From NCBI RefSeq assembly GCF_024298885.1, contig NZ_CP101167.1, positions 62,001 through 126,000 on the forward strand: DNA of 64,000 bases, in the 5' to 3' direction. This stretch comes from Haloglomus halophilum. GTDB lineage: Archaea; Halobacteriota; Halobacteria; Halobacteriales; Haloarculaceae. The notes beneath the pieces are model-generated. The model searched no databases. It worked only from the letters and a program-made list of their open reading frames with translations, and was not told the origin of the DNA. Both the position numbers and the translations under genes were made by a program. This document shows, piece after piece, positions 15,723-24,991 of this stretch (positions are counted from its first letter, which is position 1; each line of letters starts with the position of its first letter).

Positions 15723-16991
15723 CTACTCGGACCGACCACCGAAGAATCGATTCAACAAAGAGGCTGGCTTTGGGTCATCATCGGTCTCGTCCCCCGTACC
15801 GGAGTCTTCCTCGTGGGACTGCTCAGTTTCCTCGTCACGGGCATCGAGTTCGTCGGTGAGTCGTTCGATTTCTGCTTCGAGGGTCTCGATCCGCTCAGTC
15901 TTCTGTTCGAGTGTTGCCTCGAGTTCGTCGACGCGCTCGCTCAACAAGCGGTTTTTCTCCGCCAGATACGCACGACTCCGGTCTGTCTCGGCAGGCGTCC
16001 CGCCAGCTGTGACACCGTCAGGTGTGCCGTGGGGATCTGCAGCGTCGTCGCCGGCGTCCGGGTCGTAGAACTCCGACGTGGTTGCAATCGCTCGCTCGAT
16101 GGTCTTCTCGCCGTACGTCGACCCGTCAGCGTAGTGGACCTCGTCCCACTTCTCCCGCATCAATCCCGACTGGCGGAACAGCTGCTCCATTTGGGTCCGG
16201 TCACCACCGGTCCAGAACGCCAGCAAACAGCACAGCGCCATGTCGGCCTCGGACTGACTGTCGTAGCCGACCGTATTCCCGTTCCAGAGCCGCTCGAACT
16301 TCTCGCCGTTCGATGCGTTTCGCGCTTTCTTGAGGAGGTCCTCGTCTTCGAGGTCGACGTCAACGTCGACGTCGACCGCATCGGTCGTCGGTGACCGGGC
16401 GGCAGCGCCACCACGCTGCTCGGACTCGGGTGCTGTGTCACGCTCGGTGTCCTGGACGTACTCGCGGTGAATCGCTGTGAGCGCGTCCTGCCGGCGTGCA
16501 ACGCGCGTTGGGGTCCGCTCGACGTGGTCGCCAGTAACGGTGAAAAAGCGTGCCGTGTCGTACAGTTCGACGCTCCCGCGACGGTTCCGCCCGTCGGGGA
16601 GTGTGCCGGTAATCAGGACGTGATAGCCGGTACCGGACGGTGACACCTCCGTATAGGAGTCGAGTCGTGTGATGATGTCCAGCGCCGCGTCGTCGACGTC
16701 GTCTGTATCGGGATCGCGGCAGTCGTCTAGATCGACGCCGACGATGGGATCGTCGTCAGTAAACACGAACCCGATGCCATCGGCGTGCTCTGTCTCGGTG
16801 TAGTCGAGTGCTGCCTCGAAACTCGCCCAGGTCTCCGACGCTGTTGCTGACGCGAACCCCCCAGCCCCTGGCGTCACCGGAATCTTCGTCGGCTTGCCGT
16901 CCCGCTCCTCTTCGCGCCAGCACACCCACTGGTCCCGTTCGCGTAGCGTCTCCGGAATCGCCTCCGATTCGTCGATACTAATCTCACTCAT
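15723..16991 (-). CDS. PrimPol-like primase (NrS-1/AEP type)
   Basis: 422 residues from ATG 16991 (a GTG lies two codons upstream). The N-terminal archaeo-eukaryotic-primase core shows QWVCWR and KIPVTP (about 21-41), the metal-binding motif GVDLDDC (85-91), SPSGTGYHV (117-125) and ELYDTARFFTVTGDHV, as in NrS-1-type primase-polymerases. A helical domain follows (ADMALCCLLAFWTGGDRTQMEQLFRQSGL) like the PriCT module, then a long C-terminal coiled coil (LAEKNRLLSERVDELEATLEQK). Likely primes replication or complementary-strand synthesis after transfer. It is the last gene of the transfer block. Confidence 0.85.
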   Translation of the reverse strand: MSEISIDESEAIPETLRERDQWVCWREEERDGKPTKIPVTPGAGGFASATASETWASFEAALDYTETEHADGIGFVFTDDDPIVGVDLDDCRDPDTDDVDDAALDIITRLDSYTEVSPSGTGYHVLITGTLPDGRNRRGSVELYDTARFFTVTGDHVERTPTRVARRQDALTAIHREYVQDTERDTAPESEQRGGAAARSPTTDAVDVDVDVDLEDEDLLKKARNASNGEKFERLWNGNTVGYDSQSEADMALCCLLAFWTGGDRTQMEQLFRQSGLMREKWDEVHYADGSTYGEKTIERAIATTSEFYDPDAGDDAADPHGTPDGVTAGGTPAETDRSRAYLAEKNRLLSERVDELEATLEQKTERIETLEAEIERLTDELDARDEETEQSHEEDSGTGDETDDDPKPASLLNRFFGGRSE

Positions 16992-17114
16992 CCTCACATA
17001 GCACCTCGCATGGCTCTCACTGGCTCTGAGCCAGCACAGACTTCACGCTGCTCTACGTCTCGATCCAATCCCTTGGTCCCAACGGGGACCCCCCGTTCTA
17101 TCCTAGTTGGTTTT

Positions 17115-17289
17115 TGCCGTAACAGATCATTCAAATCAGCGAAATCCTGGGTCTGAGGCTCCCGATACGTGCATACAGCAAAATCTCTCCAGAATGCTTG
17201 TGTTACGGCATTTTGGTTGATTGCCGTAACCCCTCTCAGTCTGCTGATTTCGGTGCTGCGGAGACGATATGCCTCGATGATTCCGTAAC
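17115..17289. repeat. CCGTAAC repeat cluster upstream of the primase gene
   Basis: The 388-bp gap between the primase-like gene and the ATPase gene carries TGCCGTAAC at 17115-17123, GTTACGGCA at 17202-17210 paired with TGCCGTAAC at 17222-17230 (9-bp perfect inverted arms, 11-bp spacer), and CCGTAAC at 17283-17289. Open frames here show no protein-like composition. The gap is less GC-rich than its flanks. The cluster could be an iteron-like origin or an operator for the primase gene. Confidence 0.55.
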
Positions 17290-17379
17290 GCGAGAGGCAT
17301 TTCCTGTTATACAAACTCAAATTCGCATGTACGGTATATTTGGCGCTGAGTGTGGATTGCATTGTATTCACTTCCAGCT

Positions 17380-20300
17380 CTATTCTGATTTGAGTGCAAG
17401 CCCCTCGTAGTATCGAACAGAGTCGCCGTTCTCATTGTCTGTGTTCCGCTCGAACGTGACATAGTTCCCGAGGCGACGGCCGAACCAGGGTTTGCTATCT
17501 GTATCAATCCCGTGAGCCTCAGCCCACTGCTCGTAGATTTCGTAGACATTTCCGGCGGCTACTCTGCTTTCCGGGTCTTCGACGAGGTGTGTCTCTGCGA
17601 ATCGCTCAACAACCGCCTCTGGATCATCAGCAATCTCGTCAATCGATGGCTGAGGCGTCTGCTGAATATGGTCCGCCTGTTCTCCTGTCGTTTCTTCGCA
17701 CCCACTTGTGGTGACGGTATCGAGTAAGGTGTCCATCGAGTACGTACCGTCAGTATCGTACACGACCGGGTCGCCTTCCTCAGGGAGAATGACGATAGCG
17801 TACGACGTGGGACTATAATCGGGTGTCTGGAGTTCGGCTTCGGGGACGAATGGCTTCTTGATACGCACCCAATCGTCCTCGAACGCCGATTTCGTCTCGT
17901 AGATGTGTTGCTCACCGTGCTCGTATACGACGTACTCGTCGGCAGCGTGGTCGTAGCTGTAGATGGCTGGAACACGGTCCTTCGAGAGTTTTTCAAGCGA
18001 CGGGAGGCGGATGTGTTCCGTCCCGCTGGCATCACGAAGGACGATCTCGGCGCCATCACGCTGCCAGATGTTCTGGGTCCCGTTCTCGTCCCCGGTCGCT
18101 GGTCGGACAGCCGTCACTCCACCTTCTTCGGTTGCCCCGCCGTTGAACGCGAGATTCGAGTCAGTCGTGTAGAACCGCGTCTCACCATTCTGGAGGGTAC
18201 GAACGGGTGGTGTGAGAATGCCGTCGACACGCTCGGCCCACTCAGTTTCGTCGTTTCCTGGTCGAACGACAAACAGCGGGATATCTCCTGCTTCTTGGGC
18301 TTTCCGGAGATTTGTGAGTACCTTTGCGGGATTCTCGGGTGTCGTCGTTTCGACTTCGATGGCGAATCGATCGGCAACGTCGGGGTGGCTCGCCCTCGCG
18401 TCAGGTTTCTCGCTGCCATCCTGTGCGAGGATCGAGACAGTGAAACCGAGTGCAGTGAGTTCTTCCTCGATCTGGCGGAGTGCTGCGTCGTGAGCACTTC
18501 CACCAGCGGCCTGCACGTCACCAGTATCGGGTGTTGCGACCTCTTCTCCGGCTTCAGTGAGCCGGATGCGGAGCTCGTCGGCGTCGATATCGACGGTCGT
18601 ATCGAGGTATCGTGATCGTTCTCGGATGTCCGCGAGTGCATCATACGACGGCGGCTCGGCGTCGACGTCGTCGAAGAGCCGTCTGAGTTCGTCGTCAACT
18701 GCTTCAACGGCTACCCAGCCGTTCTCCTCGCGGCACCCCTCTCGAAGCTGGAGACTCCGGACCACCGTCGCAATCGCGACGTCCAGGTCGTCACTCCCGA
18801 TATCGAGGACCTCGTGTCCGTCGGCAGGTGTGCTCGTTGTTGCGGTGTCTGGCTCAGCCGGCACACCGTGTTCATCGCTGATGTGCTCGTGCATCGAGGA
18901 GAGCGTCTCAGTGAACTGCTCCTCTTCACGCTCAGTGAGCGGGGATTCGCTCTCGGGGTGGCCCGGTGGAATCGGGAGTGGTTCGAGACTGAACGGATAC
19001 GGCCCCGTTTCACCGAACGTCGGGCTTGGCAAGCTGGCGATCCACTCTCCGCGCGGCAACGAACGGATCCGATTGGCGAAATCCGCAGGGTCCATCTCTT
19101 CGTGGGCCATCGCACGTGCCAGTTCCCGGTCGACGTTGATTTTCCCGATGAGCGAACTGCCGATGTTGTTCAGAGCATTCAGGTAGATCTTCCGCCCACC
19201 TTCAGCCTCCATCTGTTCGGGGAACTGCATCGACAGGCCAACAGAGAGCCGGAATCCCCGGCCTTTCTCGAGGAGATCATTCATGATGTCGGAGACCACG
19301 ACCGACGCTGCCTCGTCGACGAGCAAGTTCACGACGTAGTCGTCCGAGTGCTGGGAGAGGGCCTGTTTGCGGTCCTTGAGAGCTGCATCGAGATTCGTCA
19401 GGATCACACCGGTCATAATCCGGGCGGCGTCGTCGCGCAGGTCGCCGAGGTCGAAGAGGATGACCGTATCCTCATCGAGGACATCCCGAAAGTCGAACTG
19501 GTTCTCGGTATTGTTGAAGATCTGCCGCAGGTGCGTATCCTGTGAAATGTACGCAAGGCGGTTTCCGACACCACCCATCACGTTCGCGAAGGTGTTCGGA
19601 TCTAACTGGAGTTGCCGTCGAATCGTCCGCGTGACCTCCTCGTCGCTCGACCGTGGGGCGTTGCCGATGTTTTCGTTCGGTGGCCCGGCCTCCCAGAGCT
19701 GGTCGACGACGTGTTCGAGCTGTCGGTGGGCGAAATAGTCCGTCGACGCTCGGTACAGCCCGTTTTCACGGCCGTATTCCTCGTCGAACAGGGCCTTGAT
19801 GAGTGTCTTGATGAGAGTCGGGGCCACAGTCGCCCGCTCGTAGCGGTCGGTTCCCATCACGAGCTTCAAAATCTCTTCGTAGTGGTCGGCCTTCCGTTGG
19901 ACGGCGTCTTCGCGGCGCCGTCCGCTCTCCATCGACGGTTCGAGATCGAAAAACGAGAACCCGGGGAGGACGTCCGGGATTGGGAAGTGGACGACGTTCT
20001 CTTCGAGGTCGGTCATTCCGAACCGACGCGCGTGAGCTCGCATATAATTCTGGGCCATATCGTCGTTCTTCGGGATGATGAGGATCGTCGGCCCCTCGGT
20101 GTTGTCGTACAGCGACAGCATATCGTTGATGAGGGCTTTCGATTTCCCAGAGCCGGTTGTTCCGAACCGGCCGTAATGAGTGGGCAACAGTCCGGGTGGA
20201 ATGTGTGTCGGCACGTCTTCGGCCTCGCCGGTGTCGTCGAGGGCATACCCGATTGCCATCCCGTCTCGGAACTCACCCATAAGGTCCTGGTGCGGACGGG

Positions 20301-21675
20301 GCAACGGATTCCGACTCTGCTGTTCCGCACGCGTCCCACGTGCCCCCTCGACAGTAAGCTGCTCCGAGGAGGGGACGAGGACGAAGTGCGCGAGTTCTCG
20401 ACCACTCAGGACGAACTCCGGTCGGGTCGTCCCACGACCGGTCGTGATCTCACGATCCAAGAGCCGCTGCAGCGCCGCTCGTGCGTTCCGTTCTTTTGTG
20501 GCTGCCCGCAAGCCGCTGTCACGTATTCGTTCGGCTGCAACCTGGTAGTACGGCCCGTCAAGCGGGTCGAATACTGGGACAAGTGACTGTATCCGCTCAT
20601 CGAGATCATCGCGACCGTTACCACCGGATGGAATCCCGACTGCTCGGATGTTCGCGGTGAACGACCGCTTCGGATTTTTCGCCTCGATTGCTGCGACACG
20701 TTTTGCAACCGCGTCGCTCAGCTGGTTTCTGTCCCGGTTCTCCGGCTGATCGTCAAGTTCGAAGAGGGAGCCAATAATCTCCTGAGCGAGTGTGTCTCGG
20801 CCGTCGATGACGTCCTCCTTGCGAAGGTCGGCATCGGACTGCCAGCTCTCGCGTCGCTGGAAGACGACTTGGAATGCTACTGGTGCTGTCGCCTCCATTA
20901 GGTGGTCGACGAGCGACGCGAGCGCACCTCCTGGCTGATCGACGGCTGGGAGTTCCGCTTCGTCGTCTGCAGTAAATGGCGAGAGTGAGGTCATCCAGTC
21001 TTGCTTCCGAGTTGCCGACCCTTGCCACCGCACGCCGAGTGGGGAGACGGATTCGGTCGCTGGCCGCGCGAGTATCGTCCCCTCCGATGTTACCGTTGGT
21101 TTGGCAAGCGTCGTGAGTGGCTCATCCTCGGGAATCGCATCTGGTGGGGCGAGTTCGAGGGCAGTATCGCCGATCTCGATGATGTGGTCGGCAGACTGAT
21201 CACCGACCGTTCCTCCATCCGCGACCGATTCGGCGTCCCCTGGCCCCGATTGTTTGTTGTCGTCAGTGCCACGTTCGTATTGCTCGTCAGGGTCGAATTC
21301 GTACTGGAGGTCGCCCGCCTCATAGTGCTCGACGAATGTCTCGCGGTCGAATTCGACAGGCTGTACGAGTCGGGATGCGATGTCGACCTCGGTACGCTCG
21401 ATGTCGAACGTCTCGGGATAGACCGACCGGAGCCGCTTCTCAAGGGTATCCAGATGGTCGTCGGCACCGTAGTAGAATTCGACGGGGTCATCTTTCCCCT
21501 CGCTGAGCGCGAGGAATTCGAAGCGTAGCGGTGTGTCGCTATGTAGCGGATTGAGTTTGTCAGCTAGCCCTGTCGAGTCCGTGGAGGTCAGTTTGTGGAG
21601 GCTCTCCAGTGCCTGCGGCAGACGCTCCGGATTGAGCCGTTCGGAGGTTGGCGTCACGCGAAGGTACTCACGCAT
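17380..21675 (-). CDS. TraD/HerA-like coupling ATPase with C-terminal nuclease-like domain
   Basis: 1431 residues from ATG 21675. That start overlaps the VirB4-like gene's stop by 8 nt. A long N-terminal region (1-480) precedes the ATPase: Walker A GTTGSGKS at about 505-512, ILIIPKNDD, Walker B-like EDTVILFDLGDL and the later VNLLVDEAASVV typical of HerA/TraD/VirD4 enzymes. At about 1150-1220 lies LGFTVSILAQ...KPDARASHPDVADRFAIEVETTTPENP, a PD-(D/E)XK-like strand set (D...ExE). The C-terminal 200 residues are unassigned. It probably pumps DNA at the membrane during conjugation. Confidence 0.82.
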   Translation of the reverse strand: MREYLRVTPTSERLNPERLPQALESLHKLTSTDSTGLADKLNPLHSDTPLRFEFLALSEGKDDPVEFYYGADDHLDTLEKRLRSVYPETFDIERTEVDIASRLVQPVEFDRETFVEHYEAGDLQYEFDPDEQYERGTDDNKQSGPGDAESVADGGTVGDQSADHIIEIGDTALELAPPDAIPEDEPLTTLAKPTVTSEGTILARPATESVSPLGVRWQGSATRKQDWMTSLSPFTADDEAELPAVDQPGGALASLVDHLMEATAPVAFQVVFQRRESWQSDADLRKEDVIDGRDTLAQEIIGSLFELDDQPENRDRNQLSDAVAKRVAAIEAKNPKRSFTANIRAVGIPSGGNGRDDLDERIQSLVPVFDPLDGPYYQVAAERIRDSGLRAATKERNARAALQRLLDREITTGRGTTRPEFVLSGRELAHFVLVPSSEQLTVEGARGTRAEQQSRNPLPRPHQDLMGEFRDGMAIGYALDDTGEAEDVPTHIPPGLLPTHYGRFGTTGSGKSKALINDMLSLYDNTEGPTILIIPKNDDMAQNYMRAHARRFGMTDLEENVVHFPIPDVLPGFSFFDLEPSMESGRRREDAVQRKADHYEEILKLVMGTDRYERATVAPTLIKTLIKALFDEEYGRENGLYRASTDYFAHRQLEHVVDQLWEAGPPNENIGNAPRSSDEEVTRTIRRQLQLDPNTFANVMGGVGNRLAYISQDTHLRQIFNNTENQFDFRDVLDEDTVILFDLGDLRDDAARIMTGVILTNLDAALKDRKQALSQHSDDYVVNLLVDEAASVVVSDIMNDLLEKGRGFRLSVGLSMQFPEQMEAEGGRKIYLNALNNIGSSLIGKINVDRELARAMAHEEMDPADFANRIRSLPRGEWIASLPSPTFGETGPYPFSLEPLPIPPGHPESESPLTEREEEQFTETLSSMHEHISDEHGVPAEPDTATTSTPADGHEVLDIGSDDLDVAIATVVRSLQLREGCREENGWVAVEAVDDELRRLFDDVDAEPPSYDALADIRERSRYLDTTVDIDADELRIRLTEAGEEVATPDTGDVQAAGGSAHDAALRQIEEELTALGFTVSILAQDGSEKPDARASHPDVADRFAIEVETTTPENPAKVLTNLRKAQEAGDIPLFVVRPGNDETEWAERVDGILTPPVRTLQNGETRFYTTDSNLAFNGGATEEGGVTAVRPATGDENGTQNIWQRDGAEIVLRDASGTEHIRLPSLEKLSKDRVPAIYSYDHAADEYVVYEHGEQHIYETKSAFEDDWVRIKKPFVPEAELQTPDYSPTSYAIVILPEEGDPVVYDTDGTYSMDTLLDTVTTSGCEETTGEQADHIQQTPQPSIDEIADDPEAVVERFAETHLVEDPESRVAAGNVYEIYEQWAEAHGIDTDSKPWFGRRLGNYVTFERNTDNENGDSVRYYEGLALKSE

Positions 21676-23875
21676 CGCCGTCACCTCCCGCTGCGCCACC
21701 ATCAGTCTCTGCTGGCGTCTGCTCAGGTGGGCGTTGTCCGTTGTCGGTCGCTCGGCTTTCAATATCGTCTTGGAACGCCTGCACCTCCGCGTCCACAGCA
21801 TTCTCACCAGTCCCCGGGAGTGAGTCTCGCCGTTGCTCGGTTGGCTCGAAGTCGATGACCTGCTTCTCCTTGGGCATCGCTTTGACCTGAATGCCGCGCC
21901 ACTCGCCGTCGACGCCCACGAGGGCCTCGGAGAAACCGGCGTCCTCGTTGCCAGGAACGGCGTCCTGAACGAACCGCATCTGCGCGTAGTTCAGCCCGAA
22001 CTCGTCGGCCCACTCCTTGTCCATCCCGTCGAGGCGGTGGAACTGCTTGACCGCACACTGGTCCAGGATGGCCTCAGATTCGGCGTGCTCGAAGAACTCG
22101 TCGACGGTCTGCGTGACCAGTCGGATCGAGAGGTCGTGGTGACGGTGGTGGCGGAACACCGTCTCGAGGAACGCTAGACTCGCGGCGTCCTGCATGATGT
22201 AGCGGGCCTCGTCGATGTAGAACACGACCTCCTTCTCCGAGACCTTCGCTCGCTCGTAGACCAGCGAGATGAGCAGCTGCATGGTCAGCGCCGTACTGCT
22301 GTCGACGCTCCCCTCCTGCTGGGCGAGGTCGAGATAGATGACCTTCTCGTCCCGGATGTCGAAGTCGGATTCCTGGCCGAGGTTGGCGTGGCGACCGTCG
22401 TCCTCGAAGGGGCGGAGCTGGTCGAGGAGCCACGTCGCATCCTCCTTGATCTTCCCGGCCTCCTCGTCGGATCGGACAACGAACTCCTCGGGGTCGTCGA
22501 CCATATCCTCGAAGACGTCCATCATGTCACGGATGGTCGGACTCGGATTGTCGTGCGTCGAGATGTCGTCGGTGATGCCCTGACGCTTGTAGGCACGTTT
22601 GAGGGCGAGTTCGAGCGTCGTCCGCCGGTCGCCCAGTGAGATACCACGAAGGGCGAAGAAGTTCGTGAGGAAGCTCATCGCGTCGTCGAGCTTCTCGTTG
22701 AACGGGCTGGCGTCCTCGCCCATCGCTCGCTGGACGTGCTCGGGCGTCTCTCGAATCTCCAGGGGATTGAGGCCGAGCGTCCCGCCGACCGTGATCCGTT
22801 TGGCATCGAGGGCTTCGGCGACGCCGGCCCAGTTGTTCAGCGGCTCGAGGATGATGCCGATACGGTCCTTGCTCTGCTCGATAGAGCGGATGAAGTTCTG
22901 CTTGGAACTGAACGACTTCCCCGAGCCCGTGTCGCCGACGGTGAACATCGCGTACCCGTTATCTCGGGCAAACGGATCGATGACCACCGGGCTCTGGTTG
23001 TCCTTGTGAATCCCGAACTCGACGCCGCCCTCCTCAAGGATCGTCGCGTTGTGCGGTGAGGAGAGTAACGCGCCGACAGCCCCGCCCAAGGCGATCGATG
23101 TCCGGCCGAACTCGTTGTCGCCGATGGGTGCGGCGGACTGGAGGGCGAGGTCCTGCCGGCAAATTGCGGTCTTCGGCGTGAGGTTCGCCGGGTCGTCGCG
23201 GAGCGCACTCTTGACCGTCTGGACAGCGTCTCTGAGCCCGTCTTTCTCGTCGGCCCGGACGGTGATGAACATCCCCTGGTCGAAGACGTTCGCGCCGTTC
23301 TCGACGGCCTTGTACGTCGCTGCGGCCTCGTTGGCGCGCTCTTGGAGATAGGCGCTCCGGATACTCTGTTCGAGGTCAGCATCGACCTGGAGGTCGTCAG
23401 CGATGTCCTGTAGTTCGTTCCGGGCTCGCTCCTGATTTTTCGGCGTGATGTGGGCCGTCAGATCGAACTGGACGTCGGTCATCTCGAAGAGGTCGCTCAG
23501 ATACCCGTCGTTGGGATAGTCGGCATAGTTAGCGATGTACAGCGTCGTCGTCCACTGCTCGCCGACCCGTGCGGCTCGCGTTTCCCACTCGACAGCTCCG
23601 GGCGCGGTGACGGTTTTGTGCGACTCGGAGATGTCGTCGAGGAGCTTGCGTTCGGCCTCGCCTTCTTCGAGTGTCTCCTCGTCGAGGACATCGGTGAAGT
23701 CCACGTCTGGTTCATCATCCGCAGTGAAGCGGTCCCAGAGGTACTTACTGCCGGCGCCAAGGCCGAGACCCACTACAAGGGCAAGTACTGCACTCTCTGC
23801 TGGCGTCAGATTCTGGAGCCACCCGGCGACGGAGCCAAGCGCGCCACCACCAGTCTGGAGGATCACGTTACGCAT
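21668..23875 (-). CDS. VirB4/TraC-like conjugation ATPase
   Basis: 735 residues. An N-terminal hydrophobic segment (about 28-45) is followed by the VirB4 body: Walker A GDTGSGKS at 314-321 (YAMFTVGDTGSGKSFSSKQ), RIGIILEPLNNW, Walker B VVFYIDEARYIM near 550, and the downstream HHRHHDLSIRLVTQTVDEF with its conserved Q. VirB4 energises type IV secretion and pilus assembly. Both neighbours overlap it by 8 nt (ATGCGTAA upstream, ATGCGTGA downstream), so the three genes are translationally coupled. Confidence 0.9.
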   Translation of the reverse strand: MRNVILQTGGGALGSVAGWLQNLTPAESAVLALVVGLGLGAGSKYLWDRFTADDEPDVDFTDVLDEETLEEGEAERKLLDDISESHKTVTAPGAVEWETRAARVGEQWTTTLYIANYADYPNDGYLSDLFEMTDVQFDLTAHITPKNQERARNELQDIADDLQVDADLEQSIRSAYLQERANEAAATYKAVENGANVFDQGMFITVRADEKDGLRDAVQTVKSALRDDPANLTPKTAICRQDLALQSAAPIGDNEFGRTSIALGGAVGALLSSPHNATILEEGGVEFGIHKDNQSPVVIDPFARDNGYAMFTVGDTGSGKSFSSKQNFIRSIEQSKDRIGIILEPLNNWAGVAEALDAKRITVGGTLGLNPLEIRETPEHVQRAMGEDASPFNEKLDDAMSFLTNFFALRGISLGDRRTTLELALKRAYKRQGITDDISTHDNPSPTIRDMMDVFEDMVDDPEEFVVRSDEEAGKIKEDATWLLDQLRPFEDDGRHANLGQESDFDIRDEKVIYLDLAQQEGSVDSSTALTMQLLISLVYERAKVSEKEVVFYIDEARYIMQDAASLAFLETVFRHHRHHDLSIRLVTQTVDEFFEHAESEAILDQCAVKQFHRLDGMDKEWADEFGLNYAQMRFVQDAVPGNEDAGFSEALVGVDGEWRGIQVKAMPKEKQVIDFEPTEQRRDSLPGTGENAVDAEVQAFQDDIESRATDNGQRPPEQTPAETDGGAAGGDGDA

Positions 23876-24989
23876 CGTGTGGGTCCTCCCGGCGCGAGTG
23901 GCCGATGATCGATTGGTCGCGAACGGTACGCTCCGCCTCGTCGTAGTCGTGTTCGCGGCCGTTCCAGAAGTCCATATTCAGGACGAACAGCTCGACCGTG
24001 CTGAGCCGGCGTGCGGACCAGCCAGACGCCTGCTGGATGAACTCCGACCGTACGTCGTTGACTCGGCTATCCAGTTTCTCGAACATCTGTGCGCGGCGCT
24101 CGACGTCGGTGAGGTCCTCGCGGCGGGTGACAAACGGGTTGAACAGGAACCCGATGACCGGGAACTGAGTCAGCTTCTCGGCGGGGGTGCCCTCGTCACG
24201 GAAGCGGTCGTACACTTCTATCGGACTGACTTCAACGCCGATGTAGTACCGGACCTGCTGAATACCCCGGTCACGCATCTCCTTCGGCCGTGTCTCTCGG
24301 TACTCTTCGAGGAGTTCCCGGAAAATCGGGTTCTCCGTGACGTCTTCGTCCGTGAGTCGATCCTCGATGGTCTCGGTGATCTGCTCGACCGGGAAGGAAC
24401 GGGTTGTGGCGTGGAGTTTGAGCTTCGAGTCCAGCTCTTTGTTAGCGAACTCTTCGCCGGCGTCCTGCAGCTGCGCCCAGTCGTCGGACATCGCGAAGTC
24501 CATGTTGGCCGGATCGATCTCGATGAACGCCTCCATCGCGCCGTCTTCACGCTGGATGGCACCAGCGCCCGGCCACGCTCGCTTGATGTTCGTGAGGTCC
24601 TGTGTCCGCTCGTCCGGCTTGAACGGCGTGTAGTTTGCGAGTCCGCCTTCGTTCCGCTCTGACTCGTTGGTACTCGTGTCGGCGTCGGCGGGCGCACTGA
24701 ACGTGACCTGAGGCCGTTTGAGATACCGATAGACGTCTTTGGTCCACGTCCAGGCGTTCAGGTGGGTTGGTGAGACGTAGATGACGGCAACGCCAAAGCC
24801 AAGCCCGCCAGCGACGAACGGGAGGGCCAGTGATTCGATCCCGGTGAGGCCAGCGATAAACAGCCCAATAATGGGGAAGGCGATGAGCATGCCGACGTCC
24901 CCTTCCTCGATATTGAGATACGGGATGCGACTCTCCTCGCCGAACTGATCCATGATGCGCCGTGCGGCCGCGTCTTGATCTGCTGACAT
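23868..24989 (-). CDS. VirB3/PrgI-like and VirB4-N-like membrane protein
   Basis: 373 residues. Two adjacent membrane helices (about 33-52 and 56-72; VGMLIAFPIIGLFIAGL, LALPFVAGGLGFGVAVIYV) resemble PrgI/VirB3. They are followed by a soluble domain (FIEIDPANMDFAMSDDWAQL, FRELLEEYRETRP, QQVRYYIGVEV) like the N-terminal domain that in bacteria is fused to VirB4. It therefore appears to supply in a separate gene the part that VirB4-like 21668-23875 lacks. Coupled to that gene by 8-nt overlap. Confidence 0.72.
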   Translation of the reverse strand: MSADQDAAARRIMDQFGEESRIPYLNIEEGDVGMLIAFPIIGLFIAGLTGIESLALPFVAGGLGFGVAVIYVSPTHLNAWTWTKDVYRYLKRPQVTFSAPADADTSTNESERNEGGLANYTPFKPDERTQDLTNIKRAWPGAGAIQREDGAMEAFIEIDPANMDFAMSDDWAQLQDAGEEFANKELDSKLKLHATTRSFPVEQITETIEDRLTDEDVTENPIFRELLEEYRETRPKEMRDRGIQQVRYYIGVEVSPIEVYDRFRDEGTPAEKLTQFPVIGFLFNPFVTRREDLTDVERRAQMFEKLDSRVNDVRSEFIQQASGWSARRLSTVELFVLNMDFWNGREHDYDEAERTVRDQSIIGHSRREDPHDA

Positions 24990-24991
24990 TG

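Noticed and set aside
16994-17371. 125-codon leftward frame in the repeat-containing gap
   Set aside because: Basic, low-quality composition, covers the CCGTAAC repeats and lacks family features; more likely non-coding.
19612-20586. 324-codon + strand frame
   Set aside because: Antisense to the TraD/HerA-like ATPase; non-acidic, no motif.
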